Below, one piece after another: positions 46,335-59,556 of a stretch of DNA of 64,000 nucleotides. The notes under the pieces are model-generated. The model was not told where the DNA came from. It saw only the letters and a program-made list of their open reading frames with translations, and did no database searches. The stretch covers positions 1,104,025 to 1,168,024 of the forward strand of contig JADCRB010000032.1 of assembly GCA_021464245.1 (NCBI GenBank). The letters run 5' to 3'. The first letter of the stretch is position 1; each line of letters starts with the position of its first letter. Source of the stretch: Carallia brachiata (taxonomy: Eukaryota; Streptophyta; Magnoliopsida; Malpighiales; Rhizophoraceae). The position numbers were made by a program, and so were the translations under genes.

Positions 46335-49300
46335 ATGGGTCGTTCTCGTTTCCCATCTGCTGATGAGGACCCCAACCAGAGGTTTGTTCTCATTTGTTTC
46401 AGTTTTGTTTGTTTTGAGCTCATGATTTCAGGTTTTTTGTGGCCACTTTTTGGTTTGTGCTTCTTGTCTGCGTTTCTTCAGAAAGTTTGTTGTTTTTTTA
46501 GCCGTTTTTGATGTGACACTGTCTAAAAAGATGTGATTTTTGAGTTTGGTTTCGTATAATTCCTTGTACGTGTAGTTGCTATGCTGTCTGAATAACTCAT
46601 TGTTAACAGTTGATGTCATAGGGTTCAACGTTTGACAATATGCGTTCTCCTTATGTTGTGCCTTCTTTCTGTTCGTTTTCTTCATTTCTTTTCAGGTTTA
46701 TTTGTCTATTTTGAGAATGATTTACTATATATTTTAAGCTTAACCCAGAACACCATTTTGGCAATGCAGATCAAGAAGAAAGAAGAATGCTGCCAGTGGA
46801 GAACATTCCGAGTCTTCTGCAGCAGGTGCTCGATAAAAGTAAACCTTAATAAGATAGATTTTAGTGATTGTCCGTTCGACAAAATTTTTAGCGAAGATTC
46901 TCCAAATACTTATCTATGAAAAGTGGCTTGCATCACAAATTCAAATTGGAATTGTAATTCTGATTAGTGGAGTTTATGCCTTTGACCAAATGGTTTAGGA
47001 ACTTGTATAATATGGACTTACATATCTATGCAACATACAGTAAGTGAAGTTGTGATATATTGTACCTCATATGGCCTTTCTTTTCTTTGTTTATTCTTTA
47101 TTTTCAATTTCCCATTGTGGATCTGGTCAAGGAACAAGTGAAGGGAAACGAGCCTTATATCATTGCAATTACTGCAACAAGGATCTAACTGGGAAGATCC
47201 GTATCAAGTGTGTTGTGTGCCCTGATTTTGACTTATGCATAGAGTGCTTCTCTGTTGGAGCTGAGGTGACACCTCATAAATGCAATCACCCTTACAGGGT
47301 CATGGTTAGTGATTTCTTCCTAATAACTTGTTTCCGGAGTCGTGATTGGGTCTGTTCTGTATGCTTCTGTAGTACAGAAGTGAAGTTGCTCCTGCATCAG
47401 CAGTGTAAATGCAACCTAAACACTAGAACCTTGTTTAATTTAGTGAATATCAAGTTTTACCCATACTATTCTTTAATGTGGATCTACAATTGGTATCTTG
47501 TTAACTGATGACTATAGCATTTGAGTTTTATTTGTCCTCATTGTATCAGCACATATGGACATAGTGCTGAATTTGTCATATTATAGCCGACAGCATTATC
47601 TGGATGCATTTTCTTCTTTACAGGATAATTTGTCCTTCCCACTTATTTGCCCTGACTGGAATGCTGATGATGAAATATTGCTTCTAGAGGTGTTATTTTT
47701 TTTGTTTTCCTTCCTTTTCGAATAACCTTTTCATTTTGTTCATAGGATATCTGCTGTGCTGATATAACTTACTTGCAATGTTGCTTCATGATTTTAGGGT
47801 ATTGAAATGTATGGCCTGGGGAACTGGACAGAGGTTGCTGAGCATGTTGGGACAAAGAGTAAAGAAATGTGTATTGACCACTATACAAGTGTTTATTTGA
47901 ACTCCCCATACTTCCCTCTCCCGGTATGATATTTTGGGAAACTAAATTTTGTTTTAGGACTTTGAGGTTTAGTTCAGATTTTGGTCTTTTTTTTCCTGCT
48001 TAAAAGTATATTTGCCTATCATTTTCCTTTTTTTTTTTTTTTTTGCGGTAGGATTTGTCCCATGTTGTAGGGAAAAATAGAAAGGAGCTTCTTGCTATGG
48101 CTAAAGAGCATGGTGAGGACAAAAAAGGTCTGTGATGACACTGACATTACTTCCTTTTCCTTGTAGTTTTAGTTTCTTCTCTCTTGCTTTTATTTTGAAA
48201 ATTTGACTTCGTTGGACATTATTCATTGAAGCTTATGGCTTAGTTTGTTAATTTTCTTCTGACATTGTGCCGTTTCTTGGTCGTCCCATGACTCAAAGGT
48301 TTCTCTATACTTGGGGAGCATTCATTGAAGGAAGAATCTTCAAGTTCTCCTTCAAGAGTAAAGTATGGTTATTGATATTCCTTTATATGTAAGTTATATC
48401 ACGTTCAATGTCAGACCACGTTAGGCCTCTTCTCTTGCTTGATACAGAGTTGAAGAAATGAACAAAGGTGGTTCCTCTTGCCGTTTGCCAACCACAGGTG
48501 AGTTGCGGTACACTTGCAAACAGTTGGGTTCAATTAATCTTGTATGCATGGTCAATTCTTTCCTGTGTTTTTTGGAACTTTGAGCATAGAGTCTGAGTTC
48601 ATCCAAATAACTTACTTGCAGCAGTATCTACTGCTGTCAAAGTTGGTCTCGCCAATGTGGAAGTTCTATATGAATATTTCTCGTGAAAGATTAGTGGATG
48701 ATGATGGTGGCATCATTATTATCTTTTTTATGATTAAATGGTCTATATAATGCGCTTTGTTATCATGATTGTGGATCATGAGTCTTGATCCAATAGCCGC
48801 CTATACTCCGCAAAATAATTTTCAATTGGTGATTCGTAGTCTATCCTTAAGTTGGATGGTTGCCGGCTAGATTGGGATTCTAGTGTCAGCGTAAGATGGT
48901 AGACTAGAAAATCATGACTAAGTAATAAGGTCTTTCCTTTTACTGGATTAATTCCATATCTTAATGGGGGGTTGCTTAGCATTTGTATCCCGTAAGAAGT
49001 TGTATTTGGGTATGCAGTGGGCCATTTCTCAGCTACTTATTCACTTCGTGGACAAAATGAACAACTTGGTGGAGTAATGATTTTCTATTGATTTTGTCAC
49101 CCAAAAAAAAAAAAAAAAAAAAAAGAAAACGAGTTTCAGTTGTGATTAATTTTTACTGTGCTGGCAGATCCTCAAAGTCAGGCGGACAGGGATGTGAAAG
49201 GGAATAATAAACCCATTTTTTCCGGCAATGACGCCCCATCTTTAGTTGAAACGGGCGGTTATAACCCCAAACGACAAGAGTTTGACCCTGAATATGACAA

Positions 49301-50753
49301 TGATGCTGAACAGTTACTTGCTGAGATGGAATTCAAAGATACTGATACTGATGAAGAGCGAGACCTGAAGTTGCGAGTGCTGCGTATTTATTCAAAGAGG
49401 TAGAGAGCCAGCAGCTTAATTATTGTGCACTTTTATTGTCCAATTTGTCATATTTAACTTGGAACAATTGGATAATCTAGCCAGTTATTGGCAGGCTTGA
49501 TGAGAGGAAGCACAGAAAGGATTTCATCTTAGAAAGAAATTTACTTTATCCTAATCCTTTCGAGAAGGATTTGTCTGCTGAGGAGAGGGCACTCTGTCGG
49601 CGTTATGATATCTTCATGCGATTTCATTCCAAGGAAGAGCATGATGATCTGCTTCAGACTATTATTTCTGAGCACCGAACGCTGAACAGGATTCAAGAAC
49701 TGAAGGTATGGTTTATACATGGCATCTTCCTTTATTTTTATTGGATTCTTCTAATCCTTAAACATGTAGAACATGCATTTCTATATCAAAATGTTGGAGA
49801 TGCTTGATGGTATTGAATTGATTTTTCTCATGCGCATGATATAATCATGTAGGAAGCTCGAGCTGCTGGTTGCCGCTCATCAGCTGATGCAGATATATAT
49901 CTGGAACAGAAAAGGAAAAGGATAGCCGAAGAAAGTTCCAGGAGGGCCAAAGAAAGTGCCCTGGCTGGTCCAAGCAACCACCAGGGAGGTCCAAATGCAT
50001 TCAGCGCTTCAGAGTCTGCCGGCAAGGAATCAAATTCTCGACCCACTGGACAGAGCTCCTCAAACCATGCTAATGATATGGACATAACAGTCTTTTTTGA
50101 GACACGGTTACTATCGGAAGCTGTACGTATTCAATCTCAGTTTCTAGGTTCTTTTGGGAAACATACATGAAGTAATGCAGCTAGTTTTGATTCTGCTCTA
50201 AGAGTAATTATCTAATCATCGACTTTTCGTTCCTCCACAAGTTAATGGTACATAATTATGAATTATCTGCCAAGATCATGTGCCGCCTGCAAGGCTTGGT
50301 TTTGAGATTTCATTGTCTGTCTTCTGGAGACAAACTTGGCCTCATGTCTCTGTGCTGTTGACTCAGTCTGATGCTAGCAGTTGAATTTACGTAGTAATTC
50401 TGCTATTGATGCTGTTAACTCTACTGCTTGTGTCCCAGTGGATTGTCCAGATGTAGTTTTTAGCTTTCTGCTAGCCATCTGGCCTGTATTTCCTATTTTC
50501 CATATTGGCTGATGTGTGCATTTGGTTTTTCCTAAAGCTGCATATTTTTAATCTGTGGCAGGAGAAACGGCTGTGCTCGGAGATCAGATTACCTCCGCCT
50601 CTGTATCTGAAGATGCAAGAGGTGATGACGAGAGAAATCTTCAGCGGCAATGTCGCCAAGAAAAGCGACGCCCATCCCTTGTTCAAGGTCGAAGCCAGCA
50701 AAGTGGATAGAGTTTACGATATGCTTGTAAAGAAGGGCATTGCGCCGCCGTAA
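46335..50753 (+). CDS. ADA2B: Transcriptional adaptor ADA2b
   Basis: Twelve exons: 46335-46381, 46770-46825, 47132-47304, 47624-47689, 47798-47923, 48052-48127, 48299-48362, 48448-48497, 49168-49399, 49495-49705, 49853-50122 and 50562-50753. The frame is continuous for 520 residues. ADA2 binds the GCN5 histone acetyltransferase and stimulates it within SAGA-type co-activators in the nucleus. Visible domains: a basic N-terminus (MGRSRFPS then RRKKNAA); a ZZ zinc finger (CNYC, KCVVC, LCIEC, PHKCNHPYRVM; about residues 45-92); a SANT domain (DWNADDEILLLEGIEMYGLG, then NWTEVAEHVGTKSKE; about 98-150); a conserved middle block (EFDPEYDNDAEQLLAEMEF, LRVLRIYSKRLDERK); and a C-terminal SWIRM domain (KRLCSEIRLPPPLYLKMQE to VDRVYDMLVKKG). 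TGKIRIKC and the PNPFEKDL block favour ADA2b over ADA2a. The upstream leader region is duplicated in the neighbouring unit, but the coding part is not. Confidence 0.93.
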
Positions 50754-52051
50754 TGCCATTGTCATCCTCATATTTATTCTCAAATGTAATAATCTCTTGT
50801 AATCAAAATTTCCCGGATTCATGAAATTATGCCTTGTTTCATCATTTAGCTTTTTATTTGCATTTTTTTTTTTCATGTGAGAATAATAATGGAATCAACT
50901 AAAAGCAGGTTGGCTGTAGTCCAAATCGTACAAGGAACAGAACTAGAACCAACGATCCACACTTTCACTGCTAAACGATCCTTTAGCTTTGGCTCGAGTC
51001 ACACCTCCTGTGATTCCTCCTGCACCACAGGTCCAAGAGAGCGTTTTGCGAATATGAAAATCCTAAATTAGGCAGAACTGCCACCACTTGCTGAGTAAGT
51101 TCATAGAATGAAGCGGCCAGGCCCTCTGCTGAAGTTTGCCAAGGCAATGGCTGCGAGTTTTGGCTAACCCATATACCGGTTTAGGCACCTGCTGAAGTTT
51201 GCCGAGGCAATGGCCGCAGGCTTTGGCTAACCCAGCTACCGTTTCACGCCAAATGATTCAAAAGCAATGAATTTCTCGGGCAGAGCCTTGGGAGGTGATT
51301 TTGGCAATACTATAGTTGATCCATTAAGTAAATCAATTTCATGATCACCTTTCCTGCCTAGATGGATCCTGCAGTGGTTATCATTTCTTCTAAAATGTGT
51401 AGGAGCTGAGCAGGTTAAACGCCTTTGTACTAAACAACACGGTACATACTAACCATTCCTTAATCCGAAGGGAGGAAAAGGAAAAACCTTGCAAACTTTA
51501 CAGTTAAACCAAGGATCTATACTGTAAATACAAGCCTATATATGCCGCAAAGGACAATTCCGAAAGTCGCAGAAACACCATGCTGGATGCAGAGACAGAC
51601 AAGCCAGCTCCGGTGAGTAAAATAGCTACTTTCTAGCCTGAAATGGATCTCAACAGGCCTTAGCGCTTCTTTGTCCTATGTTGATCCTAATGAACCTTAA
51701 TTAATCTATTGCTATAATACCGGTCAATCCTACTGTCAAAACTTGAAAATTTTCCTTTCGCACCTCTATGATTGCACTTCTATATCTATACAAGAGAAAA
51801 TATCCAGAGTCAAAATTTCACCTTGCTAATCGTTCTATCCACAACCTGTGTGACCACCTGCAAGGCTTTAGGTATTTCACTTTACTGGCTAAGAAATTTA
51901 AGATCTCCAGCATTATCTCCAGTAATGACATCATTATCAGCAGCAGCAACTTACTTCCTTCTTGCTATCATCAGAAATCTCCATCATTTTTGGTACCTAC
52001 AGATATGGATTTTCCATCTTCAACATTGACATGGAGAATTTCCCAGCAACA
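50754..52051. other. Convergent intergenic region between ADA2b and the BAH/Agenet gene
   Basis: It should hold the 3' UTRs of both genes. Contains a tandem repeat of about 53 bp at 51126-51241. Open frames here on the plus strand are antisense to the Agenet gene's 3' end or short. Nothing else seen. Confidence 0.45.
51126..51241 (+). repeat. Imperfect direct repeat, two units of about 53 bp
   Basis: Both units read ctgctgaagtttgcc, (a/g)aggcaatggc and tttggctaaccca. They start about 62 bp apart, near 51126 and 51188, in the shared 3' region of two convergent genes. Confidence 0.85.
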
Positions 52052-55000
52052 TCATCTCAATATCTCCCGTATGGCATTTGCATCTTCCTCGTTGACAGGG
52101 GTTACCGTCCTCAAAACAACTTCTTTCGCATTAACCATGCCACTAGACACCATTGGTTCATCTTCTTTAATAGCTTCAAGTTCCATTGTTCGGATGAATT
52201 TGTCCTCCATTGATGCAGCACGGATACACCTTGTAGATAGATGGCAGAGTGATGCAGCACGGATACACCTTGTAGATAGATGGCAGAGTATATCAGGCTT
52301 TGCTTTCACATTGACCCATCTGTCGTCCAGCCAATCTCTTGAAGTTCTGATATTTGTCTGCTGGACGATGAGGAACTTGTCTTCACCTATTAAGAGAACA
52401 TAGCAGACCATACCATTTATCATGAAGAAACAATCGAACTAAAAGATGCAATGAGCAAAGGAATCTTAGGTTACATTGAGTGTGTGTGTGTGTGTGTATT
52501 ATGAGGTTCTATGCTGCCATATTGCATACCGGGAAGGTAGACTTGCAGATAACCATCTCCAGAGAGGCCAACTCCTGATACAACGCCCTCCCACCACCCA
52601 TCACTCCACCATGCGTCAACTGCTGTCCCAACATCAAAGTTGCAGCAACCAGATTCCTTGGGTGAACGTGGACGGATTGTTTGGCGGCCTGAACACCTCA
52701 TGCCTAGTTTACAAGGCGCAGCTAGTCTAAAAACAGGGACCCACTCCTACATATGAAAACAAAAAAGCAAACAGTAGCTAAGAACAGGGAACAGATTTTA
52801 CACATGCACATACCAGGACTGAATATTTTCACAACCAAATCACGCGCCTACAATCATAATAGTAAACAGACCACACATAATGGCAGAAACATTTTCTCAC
52901 CCACCAATGGAATTTCAGATAAATTTAGGGAGTGTTGCATACCTCCAGATTGCCGCACCCATCTGCATCCTGTATGTCATCATATTGAACTTTCAAACGC
53001 TTGTTAGAGACCTGCAAAACATGACACATGAACCAGCAACCTCGAATGCCACTATCTTGACAGAGCAGCTCTATCTTTTCATTCACGTTGAAAGGTGCAG
53101 GATGTTGGGTTTGGGGTGCTACAGATTCAAATCCCGTTGTTTTCTGCGATAGACTTAACCTCAGTTTTGGATACGCTGGTTTATATTTTGCAATCTGGTT
53201 TCCAGATACAGCATTTCTAGGAGCACAACCACTTTCAAGTCCCTGATGCCCATCAGACCTCTTCCATTTCTTGGCCGTCACTCTCAAAGGATCATCACAA
53301 GTCAATTCTTTCCTATCCTCCTTCTTTGGATGATGGCAATTAACCTTATGCAAGGGATTATTAACAAAATCCAAAGAAGAAAAGATTGCTTGATTAAGGT
53401 AACCATACAATTTAGTAAGAGCAAAAGGCTCCACCTTGTTTTCCTTGAATTGCCTGCAACACATGTGGACGCCAGACAAAGAAGAATGTGGAATAATGGC
53501 TACACATTTCTCATAGTGCCTGGGAGTTAAGACTATTGCCAGACCATGAACACACTCAGCACTGATGACTTGGACGTGAGATGTCATGAAAACTTCACTT
53601 GGGTGTGGATAAAGGCGGGGAATAACACCATTTACTTCCTGGTTATTGAAAAACCATCGCACTTTCACCCTCTTTTGCCCCTTCTTGTTTTCATACATGT
53701 CTTCCAAGTACCCAAGATAGTGGCTTTCTTCTTCAGCCAAGATAGAAACAAAGGAATGGACCTAGTTGTCAAGGTAAACAATCAGAAAGAAACCAAATGG
53801 AGTTTAACATGAGAATGAGGACATCACAGAATGAAGGGAAACACCACAAATTAAGGATATATTTGCCACTAGACATAAAGAAAAGCAAACCAATTTGTTG
53901 GTACTCACAGTTATGGTAGTTCCAGACCTCCAGAATGCCGTGTAATGCTTAAGTTGTTTGGTACACATCCAAGAAGCACCAGACCATTCAATGTTTTCAT
54001 TATGAACCTTCAACCTCCTTTGAGACTGAATTTGCAATAAATCAATATAATGGCCACAAAGAATGTCTTAACATCTGGAAAGTATTAGTAGGACAAAAAC
54101 ATACCAACTGATCCAGTAAACTGATATGACAAGTACTGTCTTCAGCCATTAATTCATAAAAAGGCCCTGAACCCTGTTCTGAGCTGTTTCTCTGTGTGCC
54201 TGCCACAAAAATTTTAGTACTACTCGGAGAAAGAAAAAATTGTCGTATACTAGAGGATGGTAGGTGTTATAAAATTAAAGACTTAGTTGTTATAAAATTA
54301 AGACTAATGAATATTAAGCCCCTGATTAGCAAAATAAAAAATGCACATGGAATGAAAGCCAAACAGATAGAAAAAGAAAAACAACCATGTGAGGACACTT
54401 GGTACCGAAAGCTGTGATTTAGCCCTTTGGTTAATAAAACTTGTGAAAAAAAGATGCATCTGCAATGTAAATTTTTGGAACAAAGAACAAAATTTCCAAT
54501 CATAAACAAGAAATGATGCAGAAAAATGGTATGTATAGAATGAAACATCACTTATACACAACGCCAACATCTGAATTCTCCCTTAATTCTGCTAATTGTT
54601 GGAATTCAGAACATTAACTTCCTCTGAAAGGAAGAAGATTCACACAAAAATCTGAGGCTCTTGATACCATCTTTAACATGCAACATTAACTTAATGGATT
54701 CACAATTAAAAACAATGACAACCCAAGAAGAAGACTTGCAAGTTTACAGCAAATACCAAATTGCATAACTTTAGGTAAGCACTTTTCCTAAATATCCACT
54801 TACAAGGCATCATCAATATAGCATCAATACCCTGCCAATGAGGATCAGCTTTATCAAAGATTTTTTTTTCCCAATTCTGTATGGCGAATTTTCATTGCAA
54901 GTCCCAGTGTGCTATGTGCACGTGTGTGTATGTGATGTGTAAGTGTGTATGCATGTGGGGAGAGAGAGAGAGAGAGAGAGAAGCTCAGCGCCCAAAATTT

Positions 55001-57823
55001 GTGATATTGTCCGACTAGAGACTTAAGGCCTATTACTATGTCTTGCACTCAAATAAGATGTACTTTCAAACAACAATCAACATAATCTCAACCACCGAAT
55101 TCCCTCTTTAACCTGTCCTTTTGCGTGCCTAAAAAATTGCCAGACCGAAACATGAAAAAAAAAAAAAGGAGAAATTCCTAGATTTCCAAAAAGAAGCCGT
55201 AGATTATGTGCTTCAGAAAGAATTCAGGCTTTTCATTCCAGAATGCAAAAGATGAATCAACGATTTCAAATATAAGAAAATGTAGAATTGGACATGGACA
55301 AAATAACAAACATTAAGAGTCGAAGAGTTCTAGCATCCAGTGAAAGCGCAAAAATTGACAAATTGCAGATTGATCTAACCCCCGATGATAGCCCAATAAT
55401 CTTGTCAACAAGCCACTAACACCGCATTGCCTCTCTTTCTCTCTTCCCACCCTTCCTCCCGAGATAAATTGGGTTGGGAATATGAGGAAAGTGATGAAAG
55501 GATAAACAAGAAACGAACAACAATATGATGAAATAAAAGGAGTATATGGAAGCAAAGGCATGTAGACACGTGTAGCTGACGTCTCTGTAAAGGAAAAAAG
55601 GTGAACCATGACTGCGATTTTAATGTTCCATATAAGGTAATGACATAATATTCTTTATGTAACGGCAAACAAATGTCAAGGAGACTAGAGTTTGGATTGG
55701 CCGATTTCCATACCTAAGGTGACTCAAAATCCTTCCCTCAGGCTGTGACAGATAAGCAAACGTGTGAACAGAATCCACATACAAATAAAATTCAAAGAAA
55801 CGCCAAAAATTGTGGTACATCAGTAAAATTGACTTCCTACAACAGATAAATATACAACGTCATTCATCCACCAATCCCCCAACAATCAGCCACAACCAAG
55901 GTTTGAGCCTGAGACTTGGTACAAACAGGTTTCTTAGTGCCCACAATGGTGTGCAGGAGTGCCATCTCATAGTAGTGAATATTGCTGCCATAGCATAATA
56001 TATCCAGTATTTCCAAGTAGAAATTTCAATTAAGCAATATGACACAGATCTTAACTGAGGCAGTAAATTGCAAAAGTTAAGCCAACCCAACATTCCAATG
56101 AGGACCCAAAGACATGAATTCTCAGTGCAAGGGCTACGTGGACATCCAACTGGAAACATGCATTTGGACCATACATATTTATAAATGACTCACATTCTAT
56201 AACAACACTCAACAAAAAATGAAAAATGCATTTGGTTTAAAGGGACAAAGTCCCACTGGTGAAGTGTCACAAAAGTTTTTGGCACATGCATTTCAACCTG
56301 AAAGATCAAGCATTGATATGCGATTACACATCCACGTGCTTGCGTTTAAATACAAGACTTATCAATCTACTCTATGTGTCCAAACATATATACAAACTTT
56401 ATGGTAAGGAGTAAATACATCCCATCAACTACCGCTAGCCACTACTACATTTTGTGGACATTTTTAACGCATTTAAGCCAAGCACCTAACAGCTACAAAG
56501 ACAATCTGCATTACAAGATTCGATAATATAGTGTTACAAAAATTTTGCACCATGCTTTAATTTACAGTGAACCAAATGAAGATAGCATGAGCTAACATTA
56601 ATCTATTGCATGGGTAACGCAAACCATTGCAGAATGGCAAACTCCTACTTATCCATTCTATAAAAAGATACAAGTTGACCATGTTCTACAAAGCACTCAG
56701 ATTGCTTGTGCGATACTTGGAAGGCTTATATATTTTGGAGAGATATTCAAATATTGGAAATAAAGTATTTGTTCTTGCAAAAAGTTGTTTTTAACTTGGA
56801 AAACAGCTAACACAAAAATATACCATAAAAGAAATAAATAATATAGAAATCTCCAATGTGATAGATAAATTTGAGAAAAACATAAACTTGTATATATTAC
56901 GTATTTGTAAACATAAAGCAATGTCAAGCACATTAAATTATTCCTGTTGGCATCGACAAACATGATATTAATTCGGAAGAAATAAGATCAAGAATTTCCT
57001 TTATCTGCATCTATTTCTAGTTTAAATACATAGAACAAAATCTAGAAGTCATCTACATGCGGTTGGCATCTCTCAAGGTGACATTTTTTTGAACAACTCT
57101 GGAGAAACTAAGCTGTCTTACTGAAATATAAGAACACATCTAAGAAAAAAATATAGCAAATACTAGGTTCAAATGACAGTCAAGTAGCAGATTTCCAGCA
57201 CTAATCCCACAGAACCTAGATTGAAGAACGACGCACTCCCAGACTATAGACTCAGCGGAAGGATCAGATTTACCCAGCCTTACCCCCATTATTACAGAGA
57301 GGCTTGCATTTTTAAAATTAAGACTGTGTTGCTGTTCCACATCAAGATATGATCCCAAGCGGGGATTGGACAGCCATGGCGGTGAAAGCTTTCATTGTAA
57401 GTTCAGACTCAACTACAAACAATAATAAAAACTCATCAATATTTTCGATACCAAAATTAAAAAAAAAAAAAAATCCAGAAAACGTGAGAGTTTCATGAAA
57501 ATCAATAATAACAATTTCCATTTCACACCTGAATCAGGCAGAGCAGATTGATGCCTTGACACCATTGATGTCAACCATTTGACAACATCCCGCCTCGCCC
57601 TCCATTTGGTAGATGCATTGATCAACCGATTGGAACCATAAGTCAGCAAGAATTCGTTTGAAACTACATAGACCATATGCCTTATACTCCTCTCATGCCC
57701 TACAACAGCAAGTACTGAATCCCCCAATTCATTCTTCACGTGATAGTGAACAACACGGCTACCACGCAGGTGGCATATAATGTGCTCCTCCCACGCCACA
57801 ATCTTATGTTTAAACTGAGACAT
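52052..57823 (-). CDS. BAH and Agenet domain-containing chromatin protein
   Basis: Six exons on the minus strand: 57529-57823, 54105-54199, 53909-54025, 52943-53761, 52530-52746 and 52052-52386. Phases agree and give 625 residues. It resembles the plant family of Arabidopsis At1g68580, whose members are thought to read histone modifications. Domains in order: a conserved N-terminal block ([43 protein letters not shown]; residues 1-98); a BAH domain (from about [18 protein letters not shown] through [20 protein letters not shown] to LSPRHYEK-like ...LTPRHYEKC; about 155-255); a linker rich in basic residues; and two Agenet/Tudor-type repeats ([20 protein letters not shown], about 391-451, and [18 protein letters not shown], about 478-550). 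The first intron is 3.3 kb. A leader intron seems to lie upstream, with a donor near 58022 and an acceptor near 57873. An in-frame 39-bp duplication lies in the last exon. The gene converges on ADA2b. Confidence 0.88.
52211..52288 (-). repeat. In-frame 39-bp tandem duplication in the last exon
   Basis: Units 52211-52249 and 52250-52288 are identical and add 13 residues ([13 protein letters not shown] twice, residues 548-573), directly after the second Agenet repeat. The identity of the units means a very recent event that keeps the frame. Confidence 0.95.
52480..52498 (+). repeat. TG microsatellite in an intron of the BAH/Agenet gene
   Basis: About nine TG dinucleotides in the last intron, about 30 bp from the donor of the preceding exon. 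Confidence 0.9.
54200..57528 (-). other. Large first coding intron (3.3 kb) of the BAH/Agenet gene
   Basis: Both flanking exons join in phase (TCA G|GC ACA). The interior has no exon that I can recognise and no transposase. It contains a GA microsatellite at 54959-54981 next to TG-rich sequence. Confidence 0.55.
54959..54981 (+). repeat. GA microsatellite in the large BAH/Agenet intron
   Basis: About eleven GA units directly after TG-rich sequence (cgtgtgtgtatgtgatgtg). Confidence 0.9.
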
Positions 57824-59556
57824 ATCGAATACAGAAACCTCAAAATAACCACTTGTTGGTTTTTATCACATTACCTGAAATTGCCAATTAAAGTAGTATA
57901 CTTTTTTAGTACTCAACAAACCCAGTTGAGAAAACCTTAATGGGTACTAATAGAACACAAAATCAGTTCAAGTGGACAAATAGCTATGCATATTAGAGCA
58001 CACCCATTTGAGGAATTACTCACCTGGGTCTGATAATCCGACAGAACACAATAATTTACTTGCAAGAATTCCCTGTAATAAGGACACGAAGAGGTCCAAG
58101 AACTAGCCAGTCAACAACTACGTCAACAAGAGACCGTTAAGCGTTAGGGTTTTCAGGCTTGAACCCCAAGTCAAAAACCAACGTGGTCCAGATTTTCTTG
58201 AGACACACACAAAGAAGTAACCCAAGAAAGCACTAACAATAATAAATAATAACCAAGAACATGGTACTAAACAGCCCAGTTTTGTCGGGGAAAAGAAAAA
58301 ACATGTGGTGAAGACAAATGGGTGTCCAAGGAAGTAAAGAAAATTGGATTCTTGAAAATCAAAGTTTGGCAATAGGCGTAAAAGCAGAGCACAGAAAATT
58401 TTTGTTCTTTTTTTATCTGGGTTTTAGCTTGTCCCATTCAGAGAACTGAATGAGGAGCAAGATTTAAGACAAAGGTAGCTCGGTGGGTTCAGGGTGTTAG
58501 AAGGCTATAAAGGCCATGACACCTCGTGGCGGTGCGGAGATGAAAGCGGAGGCCAAGGAGGAGACGGCGGAGGAGGGACAAAGAGAATTATGAAATTTGT
58601 TTATATGAGAAGGATATTCTACTGTGTTTGTACATAACACTGATTTGAATACACAATGACGCGTGGCATAATCAGAAGGACACTGATTGGAATACGTATG
58701 GTTGGGGAGCATTGTGGCCCCATGCAAATGAAATTTAATGGCCGCTCTTGTAAAAACGTGGTCGTTTCTGAGGGCAACGCAGTACAATGTTGTTTTCTAT
58801 TCTTCTGCTTTCTTGCGTTCCGTCTTAATTTTGGCCCCGGGATTGGGGTCGGTATTAGACAATCTTCAAATTTTTTTTTTTTTGCCGATATAACCTTTTT
58901 TTTTTTTAATAAAAAATAATATTATAAATATATTAATTATTATACTTATGAGTCATGTTATTATTATTATAATTATTGAACTAATCTTTATAAAAATATT
59001 TATCATTTAAATATTATTAAATGTAAACAAATCTCTCTTATTAAAATAAAGTATTAATGAGTTTTTCAATTGGAATGTGGCAAGCTCAAAAAACCTAATA
59101 AGTGGACTTTGCCACTTTCACTCTGCTGGGACTTGGGCCTAAAAAGTAGATTTTGCCACATTCGCTGCTGCTTGAACTCAAATTTAGATTGTGGTATTAA
59201 GCCCAAAAAAAGAGAATTAGATTGTGGTCAAAGGAAACACGACGAATCAACAAGAAAATTATTATCTTAAATGGCAGCACAAATAATCTTCAATTTAGAC
59301 TTACAGGCACAAGAAAATTAGTTATTGCTGTCTCATAGTAAGGAATCAAGGTTCTTTTGGCAATTTGTAGGATTAGATGTATGCCATTAAATCAAATCCG
59401 GCCCACACATTGAGGTCACATGAGTGGAGGTTGCGGATAAGGTGGAAGTGAATAAAAACAGCCACAATTGCTCCAAAGTTGTGACACTATCAATTTAGGC
59501 CTCTTAAAGCACAGAGGAAGCATGGTTTGAGGAGCTCAAGAAGGAACATCGAAAAA
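57824..59556. other. Divergent promoter region between the BAH/Agenet and Ycf33-like genes
   Basis: The minus-strand leader of the BAH/Agenet gene probably covers 57824-58600, with one leader intron (57874 to about 58021). From 58860 to 59060 the DNA is very AT-rich. The plus-strand gene starts beyond it. Short frames in this region are not convincing genes. Confidence 0.45.

Noticed and set aside
47071..47508. 145-codon frame with a zinc finger
   Set aside because: It is ADA2b exon 3 plus read-through into both introns, not a separate protein.
51768..52403. 211-codon plus-strand frame
   Set aside because: Antisense to the last exon of the BAH/Agenet gene, whose minus-strand reading makes domain sense. 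The repeated peptide in it is the shadow of the 39-bp duplication.
53246..53812. Plus-strand frames of 88-94 codons
   Set aside because: Antisense to the large BAH-coding exon.
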